DNA of 64,000 nucleotides. Origin: Taudactylus pleione (lineage: Eukaryota > Chordata > Amphibia > Anura > Myobatrachidae). How positions within the stretch are numbered: the first letter of the stretch is position 1; each line of letters begins with the position of its first letter. The stretch lies in contig JAUIMM010000016.1 of assembly GCA_031769625.1 (NCBI GenBank), positions 17,786,501 to 17,850,500 of the forward strand, in the 5' to 3' direction. Shown one piece after another: positions 34,916-46,299 of the stretch. The notes under the pieces were generated by a model. That model was not told the origin of the DNA. It worked only from the letters and a program-made list of their open reading frames with translations, and did not search any database. The position numbers were made by a program, and so were the translations under genes.

Positions 34916-35221
34916 TAGCAAATATTATATTCTACATCCCAATACGCATGGAAGTAAAAATACACCCACAAAACCTTAATATATTGACAACCAGTGATAA
35001 ATGCACCTAGGTTCAGAGCTAAATTCCCTGTCAGCCAATCAGAAGCATCCATCTTGTGCTGGCGACTATTATGATAACCTGAACTACTGTTGTGTAAGAC
35101 CTCTAGAGTCACACTGGCGAGGTTTTCATGCCACTAACAGCCCCCTGTTGTTCCCTTAGAGCTGAGCACGCTCAACGGTACTTAGGTTGCCATCTGGACT
35201 TATGCTCGGAACAGTAGAGGC
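34916..35221. other. No gene recognised
   Basis: Unique-looking DNA between elements. Confidence 0.35.
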
Positions 35222-35224
35222 TTA

Positions 35225-35370
35225 TGCTGGGTACACACTGGCAGATATATTGGCCGATCAATTGATCGGCCAATATATCGGGTGCCTGTTGACCAGTGTG
35301 TACCAGTGAAATGTCTGTGAACGATATACCTGTACTGCACAGCCGATGACAGATATATCTGCAGAGGCCA
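35225..35370. mobile_element. Harbinger-like MITE fragment (left end)
   Basis: TTA followed by tgctgggtacacactggcag and gatatattggccgatcaattg, as in 15054-15246. The right end is missing after gatatatctgcag. Confidence 0.6.
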
Positions 35371-35524
35371 CAGATAGATGTTGCAGTACTGAGGTGGTTT
35401 GGGCAGCTGGGCCACAGGCTGATGTCACTGCACTGAGATGATATGAGCGGCAGGGCCGCAGGTTGTTGTCGTTTTTACATGGGGACTGAGCAGCTGGTGG
35501 CGACTGCAGTGATGACTAAGGCTA

Positions 35525-35841
35525 AAGCCACACATCTAAAGATTATCTGTCCAACCAGCCAACTAGTTGATTGGTTGGAATGAATATCTGGTAAGGTATG
35601 AAAGTAAATGACAATCTGCAATTTGCTCCCAAATGCCGGAAAATGGACAAAAACTGTTGTTTGAACAAATAGTTTAGCTCAAACATTTAACAAACTTGTC
35701 TGACGACCATTTTCATCTGTTTTCTGGCATTTAGGAGCAAATTACGGATCATCAGTTATTCCCATATGTTACCAGATTTTCATTCCAACCAATCAACTAG
35801 TTGGCTGGTTGGACAGAAAATCTTTACGTGTGTATGCACCT
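35525..35841. mobile_element. Harbinger-like MITE, long hairpin
   Basis: Inverted blocks tgtccaaccagccaactagt (near 35550) and actagttggctggttggaca (near 35796) with ends aagccacacatctaaag and, reversed, aggtgcatacacacgtaaag. Flanking triplets cta and tta. Confidence 0.7.
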
Positions 35842-35845
35842 TTAG

Positions 35846-36110
35846 GGCTGAATTCAATCAGCTGCGAAATGTCACATTTGGCGAAAAGCGTTCACTAATG
35901 CGATCTTTTTGCGCTTACCAGCGTATCGCGCTATCCAGTTCCTGCAGTTTTCGCACGTGCGAAAACTCCATAGGCAGAAACAGGCGAAAAGTTTTCATAG
36001 CCTCAGAGGCAGGTGAAAAAATTAGCCAAAATCCCTATTTTTGGCTAAAAATGTGGGTGCTTGGTTCAGAACCCTTTGACCCCCCCCCCCCCCCCCCTTA
36101 TTGACTAATT
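35846..36110. mobile_element. GGGCCGTATTCAATT-family fragment
   Basis: Begins agggctgaattcaatcagctg, contains ggcgaaaagc and gcgaaaactccataggcag, and stops at a C-run (about 36080-36098). Right end missing. Confidence 0.5.
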
Positions 36111-36295
36111 AATGTCAAAAAATTATTAGCTTCATTCCACCTAAAAATTACATGTCAAGGCAGAGGTTCTGGCGGGCAGAGATTCTTCACAACCATGAAC
36201 AGGGCCAGGGTCTTACACTAAAAGCATAAGCTATAACCGGCTAGGAAGGTGCAGCCCTGACTTCCTTATAACAGAGAGATCCACCAAGGAAAGAC

Positions 36296-38524
36296 TCTAA
36301 TTACAGAGTACAAAGCAAGAGAAAAGAGAGAGAACTCTCTATTTGGGGTCACTCTTAAATCCAAGTAAATTAATATATAACATTTAATAGATATACATTA
36401 AAATGGTTGCCACGTTACAGTTCCTTGATGGCAATGGACAATGACATATAGGAACGAGACAAAACGAAACATATAACAATGATATATAAAAAAGCAGGGT
36501 GAAATAATTAACAACGGGGTAATGTCAGAAAAAAAGATTTAAACATGTAATCTTGTGGTGAATACTCTGAGTTAACCCACTAAAATTACAGTCAAATACC
36601 TTAAATGAAAAAAATTGAAAGAAATATTAATAATTATAATATATATAGAAAAACAATTATTAAGGTTAGATAACCTGTGGCAGCATCAACACATCGTTAT
36701 TATATAGAGACTCAAAGTTTTAGAGATAGTGATATCTCCAGATAGCTCCCACTATACTATAAATAGGTAAGCACAGTATTAATGGTAGATCCCAAAAAAT
36801 AGAAGTAGTACATTAGTAGTAGTACACAGCGGGAAACACCGATCCGAGATGCGCGTTTCACAAGCTGCTTCCTCAGTCTGAGGAAGCAGCTTGTGAAACG
36901 TGCGTCTCGGATCTGTGTTTCCCGCTGTGTACAGACGGGACCACGCAGCACAACACACGGATAGACTCCTGATCAGGCACATTCAGCTCACCATTTGCCG
37001 ACCTCACTCTTAAGTATACAGGTACCGCTCTATTCCTGCTCCCAGGTACACATGCTTACTCGGCTGCATGTGCAGGTGATTGACTCTGCTCTACCCCCAA
37101 GGGCATACAGAGCATTACTTACCTCGTGTGAGTCGCAGTGCAGCCTGTACTATACTTCTTTCACACCAGAGTATACGATTCCGTGCTTCTCACTACTCAC
37201 CACTACCGCTGAGGCATGTGACTAGCAGCGGCATTTGGGACGATATTATACTGTGGCCTTTATTTATTTTGAGCCAAGTTTACCTTTCATTACGAGATTG
37301 TTTATTATTTATGAGCACTCTCATTATAGCCTGATCTGCATAGGTTCCTGCACTATTTTACACACCAGGTTCCTTTTCCACATCAGTCTTAACAGCAGAT
37401 GCTCAATTTACTTTTTCATACCCTTGGGTGAGCCTGACAGCACGCTCACATCTCATTCTCTGATTATCACAATGATATGCAGCAGCTGCTGTCCTGACTA
37501 TTTAAAGGGAGCTACTTTTTTTCTCCTTCTATTCTTTTCTTTTCTCTTCTCATTTTTTATATATCTATTTCCAGCGGTACCTGCAGATAGTGTATTTAGA
37601 CAACATCTGAGGCTTACATTTGCACTGTATTTACCTGCCTTTTTCCCTGTACATACTTGGATGACAGACTGATTATTCCCAGTCCACCTGTATTATCCAT
37701 TAGTACAGTGGATGTTGGTTACAGATATTTCCTATGTGATACACACTCCTCCGTATTGTTAAAGATTGTGTTTCTTTGATAATAGTATACAGGAAGCTCT
37801 TTACAGATATCAGCTTGAAATGTACTACGTCTATTTTTTGGGATCTACCATTAATACTGTGCTTACCTATTTATAGTATAGTGGGAGCTATCTGGAGATA
37901 TCACTATCTCTCCAACTTTGAGTCTCTATATAATAACGATGTGTTGATGCTGCCACAGGTTATCTAACCTTAATAATTGTTTTTCTATATATATTATAAT
38001 TATTAATATTTCTTTCAATTTTTTTCATTTAAGGTATTTGACTGTAATTTTAGTGGGTTAACTCAGAGTATTCACCACAAGATTACATGTTTAAATCTTT
38101 TTTCTGACATTACCCCGTTGTTAATTATTTCACCCTGCTTTTTTATACATCATTGTTATATGTTTCGTTTTGTCTCGTTCCTGTATGTCATTGTCCATTG
38201 CCATCAAGGAACTGTAACGTGGCAACCATTTTAATGCATATCTATTAAATGTTATATATTAATTTACTTGGATTTAAGAGTGACCCCAAATTGAGAGTTC
38301 TCTCTCTTTTCTCTTGCTTTGTGCTAATTAATTATACTCTCAGGGGAGCACCTCCACTTTGCTACTCTCCTATACCCCTACTGACCATAGGGCCCTGATA
38401 CAATTTTTTTGATTGTGGATTTCTTCTATTACACCATATATATACAGTGTTTATATTACATTATCCTGTGCTCATCTAAACCCCTCCGTTCCCCTTCCCT
38501 TGGCATTCTTCTAATTACAGAGTA
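36296..38524. mobile_element. Head-to-head palindromic Penelope-like insertion with 15-bp target duplication
   Basis: The sequence tctaattacagagta occurs at 36296-36310 and 38510-38524 and brackets a 2.2-kb palindromic unit. The left arm (36311-36876, minus-oriented) and right arm (36877 to about 38335, plus-oriented) are inverted copies of one unit. The left copy lacks about 0.9 kb that the right copy has (36932-37817). The arms meet at a 109-bp hairpin (36823-36931) holding hammerhead-like sequence. Head-to-head or tandem terminal copies and hammerhead motifs are known of Penelope-like elements. No RT is encoded here, so family assignment is by structure only. Confidence 0.6.
36823..36931. 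repeat. 109-bp hairpin with hammerhead-like motif on both strands
   Basis: Near-perfect inverted repeat with 54-base arms centred at 36877. Each strand reads ctgaggaagcagcttgtgaa then acg, giving CUGANGA ... GAAAC, the two conserved cores of a hammerhead ribozyme, followed by gcgcatctcgg or tgcgtctcgg. The stem II between the cores is poor, so this may be a relic. Confidence 0.6.
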
Positions 38525-39271
38525 GAAGTAGCTGCAGTGCTGCACGTAGTTGTAGATCTCATTCGCCCCAGCAGTCCCTGTGGCCGCCTGGCGACCTGGT
38601 CGCCTGCCAACCGCAGCCGGCGTCTTACCCCGGCGTCCTGGTTGCCTAACAACCGTCAACCCTTGCTGCTGGAAGCTTAGCAACAACCGGGACCCCAGCC
38701 AGACGCGATCCGCAGCGGCGGCTCTTGACAGTGACCATCATCTTCATTAGCAAGTATTAGCTCCAGCTCTCAGCCAACCGCAGTTGATACACTATTGACA
38801 GGCATATATTTACAGATCTGCATTTACTCAGTTAACATGCCCTCACTGTTTTGTACCCAGGTTAGACCGCTTCTCCTCTGTCCCACCTCTCTAGTTGCAA
38901 ACCAGCACAAGTGTCAGCTGTAAGCAAATCCACACATGCATGTAGCTGTCTTGGATGTTATGCACAGTAAAAATTTGCAGATTTCACACTGCACAAAGGG
39001 TTAAGTGCCCAGAGCTATTTAATTGCCCACGCAGTAAACGCAAGACTAGTGGATTTCTGCTTGCACCTGCCGAAGGAGCAAGCAGAAATCCACGCTAACT
39101 AGTGCCTTTATGTGTCTGCGGTTCACGCACGCAACATGGACCGATGACTGCAATATTTTCCCAATGACTGCAAGATTTTCCTCTCTGCAATAGGACCTGA
39201 ATCCTATGACACCCTTGAGATCCGGGAGATTGGGCCTCTCCTGCTTTTTCACATTTCTAAGTGCACTTGAC
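38525..39271. other. No gene recognised
   Basis: A GC-rich patch (38560-38710) with repeated tggcgac / ggtcgcc / ccggcg words, then unique-looking DNA. An inverted pair tggatttctgcttg / caagcagaaatcca lies at about 39050-39092. Confidence 0.4.
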
Positions 39272-39279
39272 CAATGTAA

Positions 39280-39615
39280 TAGGGATGGCCATCGTTATGG
39301 AAACCATCGATGGCAAAATAGCAAGTAGCCATCGATGGTAACCAACTATGCAATGGATGACCATCGATTGTTTCACCAACCGATGGCCATCCCTGTTCTA
39401 TGACTGGCTCATGGGCCAATCAGAACCGGGGGCGTGACTTTGTGGATGTTGGGGGGTGGAGCTATGCTCAGTGTCCTGGCACCATGTAAAAAACTATTCG
39501 GTTATGCTTTTCTATCGATGGAGGGAAACCATCTGGTTCTCCCCCATTGATGGGAAAAACATTCAACATCGGCCATAAACCATCGATGATTATGAATTAT
39601 CGATGGCCATCCCTA
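39280..39615. mobile_element. hAT-like MITE, TAGGGATGGCCATCG termini
   Basis: Left tagggatggccatcg and right cgatggccatcccta are perfect inverted ends. Flanks caatgtaa (39272-39279) and cagtgtaa (39616-39623) match at 7 of 8. Interior packed with ccatcgatgg words. Confidence 0.8.
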
Positions 39616-39623
39616 CAGTGTAA

Positions 39624-40207
39624 TAAAATGCTTAATACACACAAATGATACATGTAACAAAGAGAGTGCTTGTTTTCATCTCGCTTATGCCATAAATTAA
39701 TCATGTTGTTGTAGGGACTAAATTTAAATTAATGAAGGGGCTGGTCCTAAAATAAAAACTATGAAGTATATTGGAGCGATTCATTTGTTTGTGGGTGGCG
39801 ATAATGGGCGCCCAGTATTGCAATTCAATTGTTCTGGGTGCCCATTAATTATCGCCATCATCGCGCCCAATTAGATCGGGTTTGGATGTGTAAAACGGCT
39901 AAATCCATCTAAAATGCTGGTTAAGGTGCTCAAATTGCTGTTTGGGTGCCCTAACTACGGGTTGATTGCACATTTTTGCCCTCACCCTCCTGATGGTGCG
40001 AGCAGATATGCCAGTGACTATAGCACCCGAACGGACTACCAAGTGATTTGCTCAATCGTGCGCCCAAAACAAATTGCCGTCCAAAAAAACAATTGAATTG
40101 CCCCCTATGTGTCATTTGTAGGTTTCATTCCTGGACATTTTTAGAACATGCACTAGAATGCAGAGCTAGATATGGGTGCATTTTACGAGTGTTTCTAGAG
40201 TCTGAAG
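39624..40207. other. No gene recognised
   Basis: Contains inverted gggcgcccag / ctgggtgcccattaat words near 39800-39850, probably an old MITE fragment. Nothing coding. Confidence 0.35.
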
Positions 40208-40784
40208 TACAGTGCATCTGGAAAGTATTCACAGCGCTTCACTTTTTCCACATTTGTTATGTTACAGCCTTATTCCAAATTGTCCTCAATTCTACATACA
40301 ATACCCCATAATGACAGCGTGTAAAAAGTTTTTTTGAGATTTTTGCAAATTTAATTAAAAAAAAAAAACTAAGAAATCACATGTACATAAGTGAAAAAAA
40401 GAACAGAAAAACACATAACCTGCGCCAGTCACAGTACTTCAAGATCTCCACTTTTTAGGATCAATGTGCCATACATAGAGGATGATCTAATCCTACAGGA
40501 GACCTTATAAAACTCCCCGTGGGAGTGAAAGGAAATAAAGTGCATATAGTGAAGGACAATTTTTAATAGTGTAACAAGAGACATAACATTAAAATAGCAG
40601 CATTCTTTGGGCAAGGTGTCCAAACGGACAAAGGTGTGTAATTACCAGATGGCGGAGGAGTAAAATACCCCAATGAGCATGAGATGTAACACATCAATGA
40701 AAGTCCCGGAAACTCCACTGGTCCATGCACATGTCCCCAGCTCTCCGGTAACAGTACCTCCGTCTGTCCTGGATAACCTCACAG

Positions 40785-40835
40785 CACTGACGCGTTTCGA
40801 CCCCTATCTGGTGGTCTTTATCAAGGTGTCCTGAT
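40785..40835 (-). ncRNA. Hammerhead ribozyme-like motif in PLE
   Basis: On the minus strand the sequence is ttgataaagacc, a 10-base loop region, ggtcgaaacgcgtcagtg. GACC/GGTC forms stem II, GAAAC is the second conserved core and acgcgt is a self-complementary stem III followed by the UC cleavage context. The first core reads TTGATAA instead of CTGATGA, so activity is doubtful. Such motifs are known in the terminal repeats of PLEs. Confidence 0.6.
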
Positions 40836-41396
40836 TGTGTATGCTGCACTTACACCCATCCATCCCTTAAATACCCTAAGATCCTCATCTAAGCACCGCC
40901 GGCGCAGCTGATCTCTATACATAAAAAACTACATTGTCCATGATCCTTTCCTGCGCCGGAACAGTGCTTCCTGTTTGTCCACTAATACTTCCGGGTGACA
41001 AGGCCAATCTCCATCTCCACGCTACAGTATTCTCTCTCAAGTTCGGCATGTTACTTCCGGCATCAGTCTTGTCACTATAGTAACGTGGCGCCTGACCCAG
41101 ATGATATGGCGTCACTTTCCTCGTGTTATGTCCAGACATCCGATATGGCACACGTTGTCATGGTAATGTAAACACAACACGGGACTCTCTTGTAGACGTA
41201 ATGCTTTTTAGCCAGTGTCTTTGACACGTCTATAGGTTGATAGTCCATACATAGCAGTTTCCAAAACATAGCCCTCAATAAATTCAAATATAAAAAAATT
41301 AATAATCAAAAAAACCACATCATATTAATATACATATAAAGTGCGACGTGAATGTAAATCCATACACCGTGCAAATACGCAACAAAGTGCAAATCT

Positions 41397-42530
41397 TCAT
41401 AGGAACCATTTCACCTCGAAGTCTATATTAATGCCTCCTGGTTCAAGGGTGCCAAGATTAAATATTGTTTTCATCTCAGCCCTGGCCAATTGTTTGGCTA
41501 AATCTCTTCTACGCCAGTGGCCTTCAATGTGATGTAGTCCCATAAAACACTTAATCTCTGCAGGGTTGCTATTATGATATTTCTTAAAATGATTGGACAA
41601 AGCATGTGTTTCCAACCCCTTGTGTATATTCCTTAGGTGTTCACCAATACGGGTTTTTAGGGGCCTTGAGGTTCTCCCAATATAGAAAAGGTTGCAACTA
41701 CACCCTATAGTGTAAATAACACTTTTTGTGTTGCAAGTGATAAAGTCTTTTATTATACAAATTTTCCCATTAATGGTCACTTCAGTTATTTTGCTAATTC
41801 CATCCCCTTTTATTCCTCTACATCCTAAACACATCCCGCAACGGAAGAAGCCTTTGGACTTATTGCCTCCTAAATTTTTCCTTGGTAGTGCACTTCTTAC
41901 TAGATTGGTGCTTAGGTTTGGTGCTTTCCTATAGATACACTTCGGTATTTTTGGTAATTTTGCACCAATTATCGGGTCCTTTTTTAAAATTCCCCAATGT
42001 TTGTACAAAGACCTCTCTAAAAATTTATGTTGGCTACTAAATGAGGTAATAAACGCCCACTCAAAAGAAGAATTGGTTTTCTTATTCGTATTATATTTCA
42101 GAAGGTCTTCTCTTTCAATCTGTTCAACCCTTTTGTTGGTTTGTTCAATACTTTCCTTATTATAGCCTGATGCTAAAAATTTGGCTTTCATTCTTTCGGA
42201 TTGGGTTTTATAGATGTTCGGATGGCTGCAATTTCTTTTTAGTCTCCTTAGCTGACTTCCTGGGATAGAGAGTAGCCAGTTTGAATGATGACAACTATCC
42301 GCTTTAAGATAAGTATTAGAATCGGTGGGTTTAGAATAGTTGCTGGTATGTATTTGATTACCTTCAACCTCTATAGTAATATTTAAAAAATTCACTGAAT
42401 TTGAGCTTTCCACAAATACAAACTCAATATTTAAAACATTATCATTTAAATAATTATAAAATTCTTTTAAAAGTATTTGTCCCCCTTTCCAGATAAAAAA
42501 GACGTCGTCTATATACACAAAGTCGGGACT
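41397..42530 (-). pseudogene. PLE ORF: RT C-terminal part plus GIY-YIG endonuclease
   Basis: The frame is open from 42608, but recognisable PLE protein starts at Y-I-D-D-V-F-F-I-W-K-G (RT motif C with the catalytic Asp pair) near 42515. It continues through a thumb and basic linker (S-N-W-L-L-S-I-P-G-S-Q and R-L-K-R-N-C). A Cys-rich stretch follows (C-G-M-C-L-G-C-R-G), then I-Y-T-I-G-C-S-C-N-L-F-Y-I-G-R-T-S-R-P-L and R-I-G-E-H-L-R-N-I, the GIY-YIG nuclease with its Tyr, Gly and Arg residues, and A-L-S-N-H-F. This enzyme nicks the target DNA used to prime reverse transcription. The RT N-terminus is absent in this orientation, so the copy is dead. Confidence 0.9.
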
Positions 42531-42681
42531 GCCATGGGCACCAAGTTTGCTCCGAGTTATGCTAATATTTTTATGGGGCAGTGGGAGAACGATTTTATCT
42601 GGAACCACAACCCATTCGGAGCAAACTTGGTGTCCTGGTCAAGATATATAGACGACGTTTTTTTTATCTGGAAAGGGGGAT
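42520..42681 (+). pseudogene. Inverted PLE RT segment (motifs B to C)
   Basis: On the plus strand: V-G-T-A-M-G-T-K-F-A-P-S-Y-A-N (PLE RT motif B region), G-Q-W-E-N-D-F-I-W, then R-Y-I-D-D-V-F-F-I-W-K-G. The final ten residues duplicate those at the start of the minus-strand ORF. The same RT region is therefore present in both orientations around about 42519, as expected of a 5' inversion made during insertion. Confidence 0.85.
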
Positions 42682-42689
42682 GTCCTTGA

Positions 42690-42904
42690 GTGGCCCAGCC
42701 AGAGCCACTCCGATTGAACATCTCTAGAGAGATTTGAAAATGGCTGTGCACCGACGCTTCCCATCCAACCTGATGGAGCTTGGGAGATGCTGCAAAGAGG
42801 AATGGGCGAAACTGCCCAAAGATAGTTGTGCCAAGCTTGTGGCATCATATTCAAAAAGACTTGAGGCTGTAATTGCTGCCAAAGGTGCATCAACAAAGTA
42901 TTGA
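42690..42904 (+). pseudogene. Tc1-like transposase, C-terminal remnant
   Basis: Plus-strand W-P-S-Q-P-like codons, a damaged N-P-I-E-H-L stretch with a stop, then M-A-V-H-R-R-F-P-S-N-L-M-E-L and A-K-L-V-A-S-Y-S-K-R-L-E-A, ending in TGA at 42902. This is the extreme C-terminus of a Tc1 transposase after the last catalytic acidic residue. A short deletion removed part of the D-L-N-P-I-E block. The rest of the DDE domain is lost, replaced by the PLE. Confidence 0.85.
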
Positions 42905-43121
42905 GCAAAGGCTGTGAATACTTATGTACATGTGATTTTAGTTTTTTTATTTAATTAAATTTGCAAAAATCTCAAAAAAACTTTTTACACGTTGTCATTA
43001 TGGGGTATTGTGTATAAAAATTTGAGGACAAAAATTAATTTATTCCATTTTGGAATAAGGTTGTAACATAACAAAATGTGGAAAAAGTGAAGCGCTGTGA
43101 ATACTTTCTGGATGCACTGTA

Positions 43122-43832
43122 GTTCTACACGTTATTTGCTAGGTGAACAAGCAGGCTCGTAATCATATTCATGGCAGATTTTGTAAGTCCTTTTTGGTTT
43201 AGAATTTTTTGACTTTAATAAAAATAGTTTAGTCTGGCTGGAGTGTGGAGAGTAATATTTGCACATTTTGTTTATGATGATTATGATGGTTTTAACTTTA
43301 AACATGTATAGAGTTAAAAGCAGACTGATATGTTATCACAGAATTGGGAGAACATAGAAAAGTGGCACAACAATTATAGCAGCTGTACCAACTTTAGCTA
43401 ATGGTACAATCGCCCGTAAAAATTAATTGTAGTTCTTTAACCTAAATCACTATGGTTACCTGAAAGAAGATGCATTGTTTTGTTTATTTTATTATTTGAT
43501 TTGTGAGTTCAACCTGCTTTTACCAATTTACATTCTACCGTCATGAGATTACCAAGGCAACCACAGTCTCATGTACGTTCCTTCCTTCTTCCATCATATG
43601 ACCACTGAGAAGCTTGTCCTTTTTGCACCATGGGCGTATCTGAGGAATAGGATAATTTATTAGTATACTGCATGTGTTTTTTTTGTTTTGTTTTGTAAGT
43701 TTTTATACTGTCAATTTGTCTTCATTATTGCTGCCTCAATAAATAAAAAATTTTATTTAATTTTGTGCTGTGCTTTAGTCAGTGTTTCATCTTTTCTTTG
43801 CTTTTGTTTATTACATTTTGATATACACTCTG
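43122..43832. other. AT-rich DNA, no gene recognised
   Basis: A gttttgttttgtaag stretch and aataaataaaaaattttat near 43740. No element ends. Confidence 0.4.
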
Positions 43833-43835
43833 TAA

Positions 43836-44223
43836 AGGGGCCTATCCATTAGCAGATGTTTTTCTGAAACATGAAAGACAAAAGATATCTATTGAAAATT
43901 CTGGTGGCTGTGCTGAAAGATATCTGTCATGTTCATGACAGATTTTGGCAAAAGATGAACGATATCGCATGACATCATTCAGGGAGTGGATTTTTTTCTC
44001 TGCAGCACTCTGTAGCTGCTGCTAATATCTTTATCTTTCGTCGTTTACCGCATATATCTGGCAGCGATATGCGATAATTGACCAACTTGTTGGAATAGAT
44101 GAAAGATTCAATTTATCGGCCGCGGGAGTGCGCATCTGTCATCGTTCAGGGCCTATCCATAGTAGATAAATTGAACGATATATCGTTCAATCATTCAATT
44201 TATCTGCTAATAGATAGGCCCCT
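43836..44223. mobile_element. Harbinger-like MITE, GGGGCCTATCCATTAGCAGAT termini
   Basis: Left aggggcctatccattagcag; reversed right aggggcctatctattagcag. TAA at 43833-43835 and 44224-44226. Interior with gaaagatatct and gaacgatat repeats. Confidence 0.85.
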
Positions 44224-44226
44224 TAA

Positions 44227-45436
44227 CACGTACACATATATTTTTGAGGCTATTCTTGAAACCACTGCTACTCTCTTCTTATTTTCTGATTAACCTGGAT
44301 TATTCTGACACGTAGGTAAAAAGTAAGACAATACAGTTTTTCATCCTCTACAAATGTATTTCTTGCAGTGCCACAGTTAGCCTCCCAGCAATTAGGTAGG
44401 TAAGGGTTTTTGAAGAGGTAATTCTAAGAGACTCCAATACTAATAAAATATATTGAAATAAACATATTTGTAATGCCCACATACTATAATATACCACACA
44501 GTATTTCCCACAATTGATAATTTGCCACACATTTGTTCCCAAAATTCATATGCCACACAGCATTGCTGCCAATTTATAAGCCACACATCAATGCCACAAA
44601 TTCAAAATATGCTACACAGCAATATCCCCAATGTAATATTCATAACACATGTACTGTAAATACATGTGTGCACCTCAGATTAGATTGTTGCAGAGTGCCT
44701 GTTGTACAGTCTTGCTGGCCATGGATACTAGATGCAATCTGAAATATCCGCGGATAGCAGGAATCATATACTGTAGGTTCAGGAAGAGACCCAACCCCCT
44801 AGTTTATCCCTAGGGCACAGAAGCCACAAACCTCGGGTGCTCCCATCCAAGGGTTCAGTATTCAGACAGGGTGCATTCCACTGTTTCATATAGCGGACAC
44901 CCTGCTATAATCCGGGAACCAAATATCAGCAGGTGTCAGATTGTTTGGACGCCCATGTTCTACAACATGTGTTTTTCAAGTTTAATTTTACTTTCAAGAG
45001 ACATTTTCTATAAACCTTAGCAACTGGAGGACTGCAGTTGAAGCATAAACTATTATTTATTTTCTTGGTAGAACCAACACACATAGTAAAAACAGTTTGT
45101 GCAGCTCTCTTAATTAGGGTATTACTCATCTTTTGTCTGTACTTTTAGTAATTTGAGCCTTCTTTTGATCATGCTAATTAAGCCTTATTTTGGATATTTG
45201 TAGTGTACAGGGCCACTTTAGAAATTTATGAAAGACATATGCAAAAAGTATGTCGGAGCTTTGTTATTCGGTATATTATTAAATGTCTTTTTCTTGTCTG
45301 GTATTTTTGTGCTGTATTTTAATGTGTCTTCAGGATTTTATATTCACGAATTATTTTTGAATTGGTAATATGGCTTTTGCAAAGTGGATCAATAGAGTTT
45401 GAAAACTAAAAACAAATCCTCCCACAGTCCCCTGAC
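44227..45436. other. AT-rich DNA with a degenerate tandem repeat
   Basis: From about 44495 to 44625 a tgccacacag..ccacaattc unit of 35-45 bp recurs four times. The rest is unique-looking without coding support. Confidence 0.5.
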
Positions 45437-45439
45437 TAA

Positions 45440-45790
45440 TGGTGCGTACACACTACACGATATGCTCCCTGAGCGATATCGTCTAGTGTGTCCCCGGCAG
45501 GCTGTGCTCAATGTCGTTCATGACATTGAGCACAGCCGCTGAACGATATCATTAACGATATCGTTCAGCGCCGGGCTCTCTCCCCCATTCCCCAACATGC
45601 ACCAACCTGACAAGATCGTCAGGTTGGCCTGCATGTCAGCCCGATGAACGATGATGACGAACGACCCGCGGGAACGCGCGTCGTCGTTATCGTTAATCGT
45701 TATGTGGTTAAAAATGGACGATAAAGTTGACGACTGAACGATATCGTTATCGTTCAGTCGTCCACTTTATCACCCAGTGTGTACGCACCT
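45440..45790. mobile_element. Harbinger-like MITE (same family as 20982-21339, inverted)
   Basis: TAA at 45437-45439 and 45791-45793. Left tggtgcgtacacactacacg; reversed right aggtgcgtacacactgggtg. Blocks match the reverse complement of 20982-21339 along nearly the whole length. Confidence 0.8.
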
Positions 45791-45946
45791 TAAGGACTTT
45801 AGCAGTTTTAATGTGGACTTTAAAAAGCTATAATTTTATTTTAATGCAACACACAACACTTTAAATCTTGCAACAAAACCCCTAAATGTTAATAAAGGAT
45901 ATATCCATTAAATTTAAAGGAGATGCAATTGTTTGTTTGTTTTTCC

Positions 45947-46245
45947 TATAGGACGCTCTGCGCTGTCAGCTCAAAGCAGCAGTGCTGAGCGTCCTATAGG
46001 ACGCTCTGCGCTGTCAGCTACATGCAAAAGCTGCTTGGTGCTGCCCGGGTAGCACCATTCAGACAGAAGCAGGGTAATTTCCCAGGACTTAAGTCCCGGG
46101 AAAAACCCTGGTCGATTGCAGGGGCGGCTACCCGGGAACGTGTTCCCGGGTAGGTACCTTTCACACAGACATGAGACCCAGGAATTTTGGCCGAGGCAGG
46201 CCAAAATCCCGGGAATCTCAGTATGTCTGAAAGGGGTATTAGAGT
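45947..46245. repeat. Duplicated 27-mer and GC-rich repeat
   Basis: cctataggacgctctgcgctgtcagct occurs at 45947 and 45995; it contains a palindrome (gcgtcctataggacgc). To the right, ccgggtag / ctacccggg and cccgggaa inversions lead to an end gaaaggggtattaga shared with the repeat at 15250-15640. Confidence 0.5.
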
Positions 46246-46299
46246 GCCCAAAAAAAACTATTGAACTCCCCCAAAGACAGACAGACTCCACTGTACATA

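Larger units (their letters stand above)
40396..42681 (-). mobile_element. Penelope-like element (PLE) inserted in Tc1, 5' end inverted
   Basis: Minus-strand PLE: RT motif C, linker, GIY-YIG endonuclease (42530-41397), then a non-coding 3' part with a hammerhead-like motif at 40785-40835. Its 5'-most part (42520-42681) is inverted. The junction with Tc1 at the left follows cacatgtacataagt; at the right it precedes the Tc1 transposase remnant. Both ends are inferred from where Tc1 sequence stops. Confidence 0.8.
40210..43119 (+). mobile_element. Tc1-like transposon interrupted by a Penelope-like element
   Basis: Terminal inverted repeats of roughly 190 bp begin cagtgcatctggaaagtatt (40210) and end, reversed, cagtgcatccagaaagtatt (43119). 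TA dinucleotides flank both sides. The right half retains the 3' end of a Tc1 transposase gene. The sequence between about 40396 and 42681 is foreign (PLE), so most of the transposase is gone. Confidence 0.9.
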
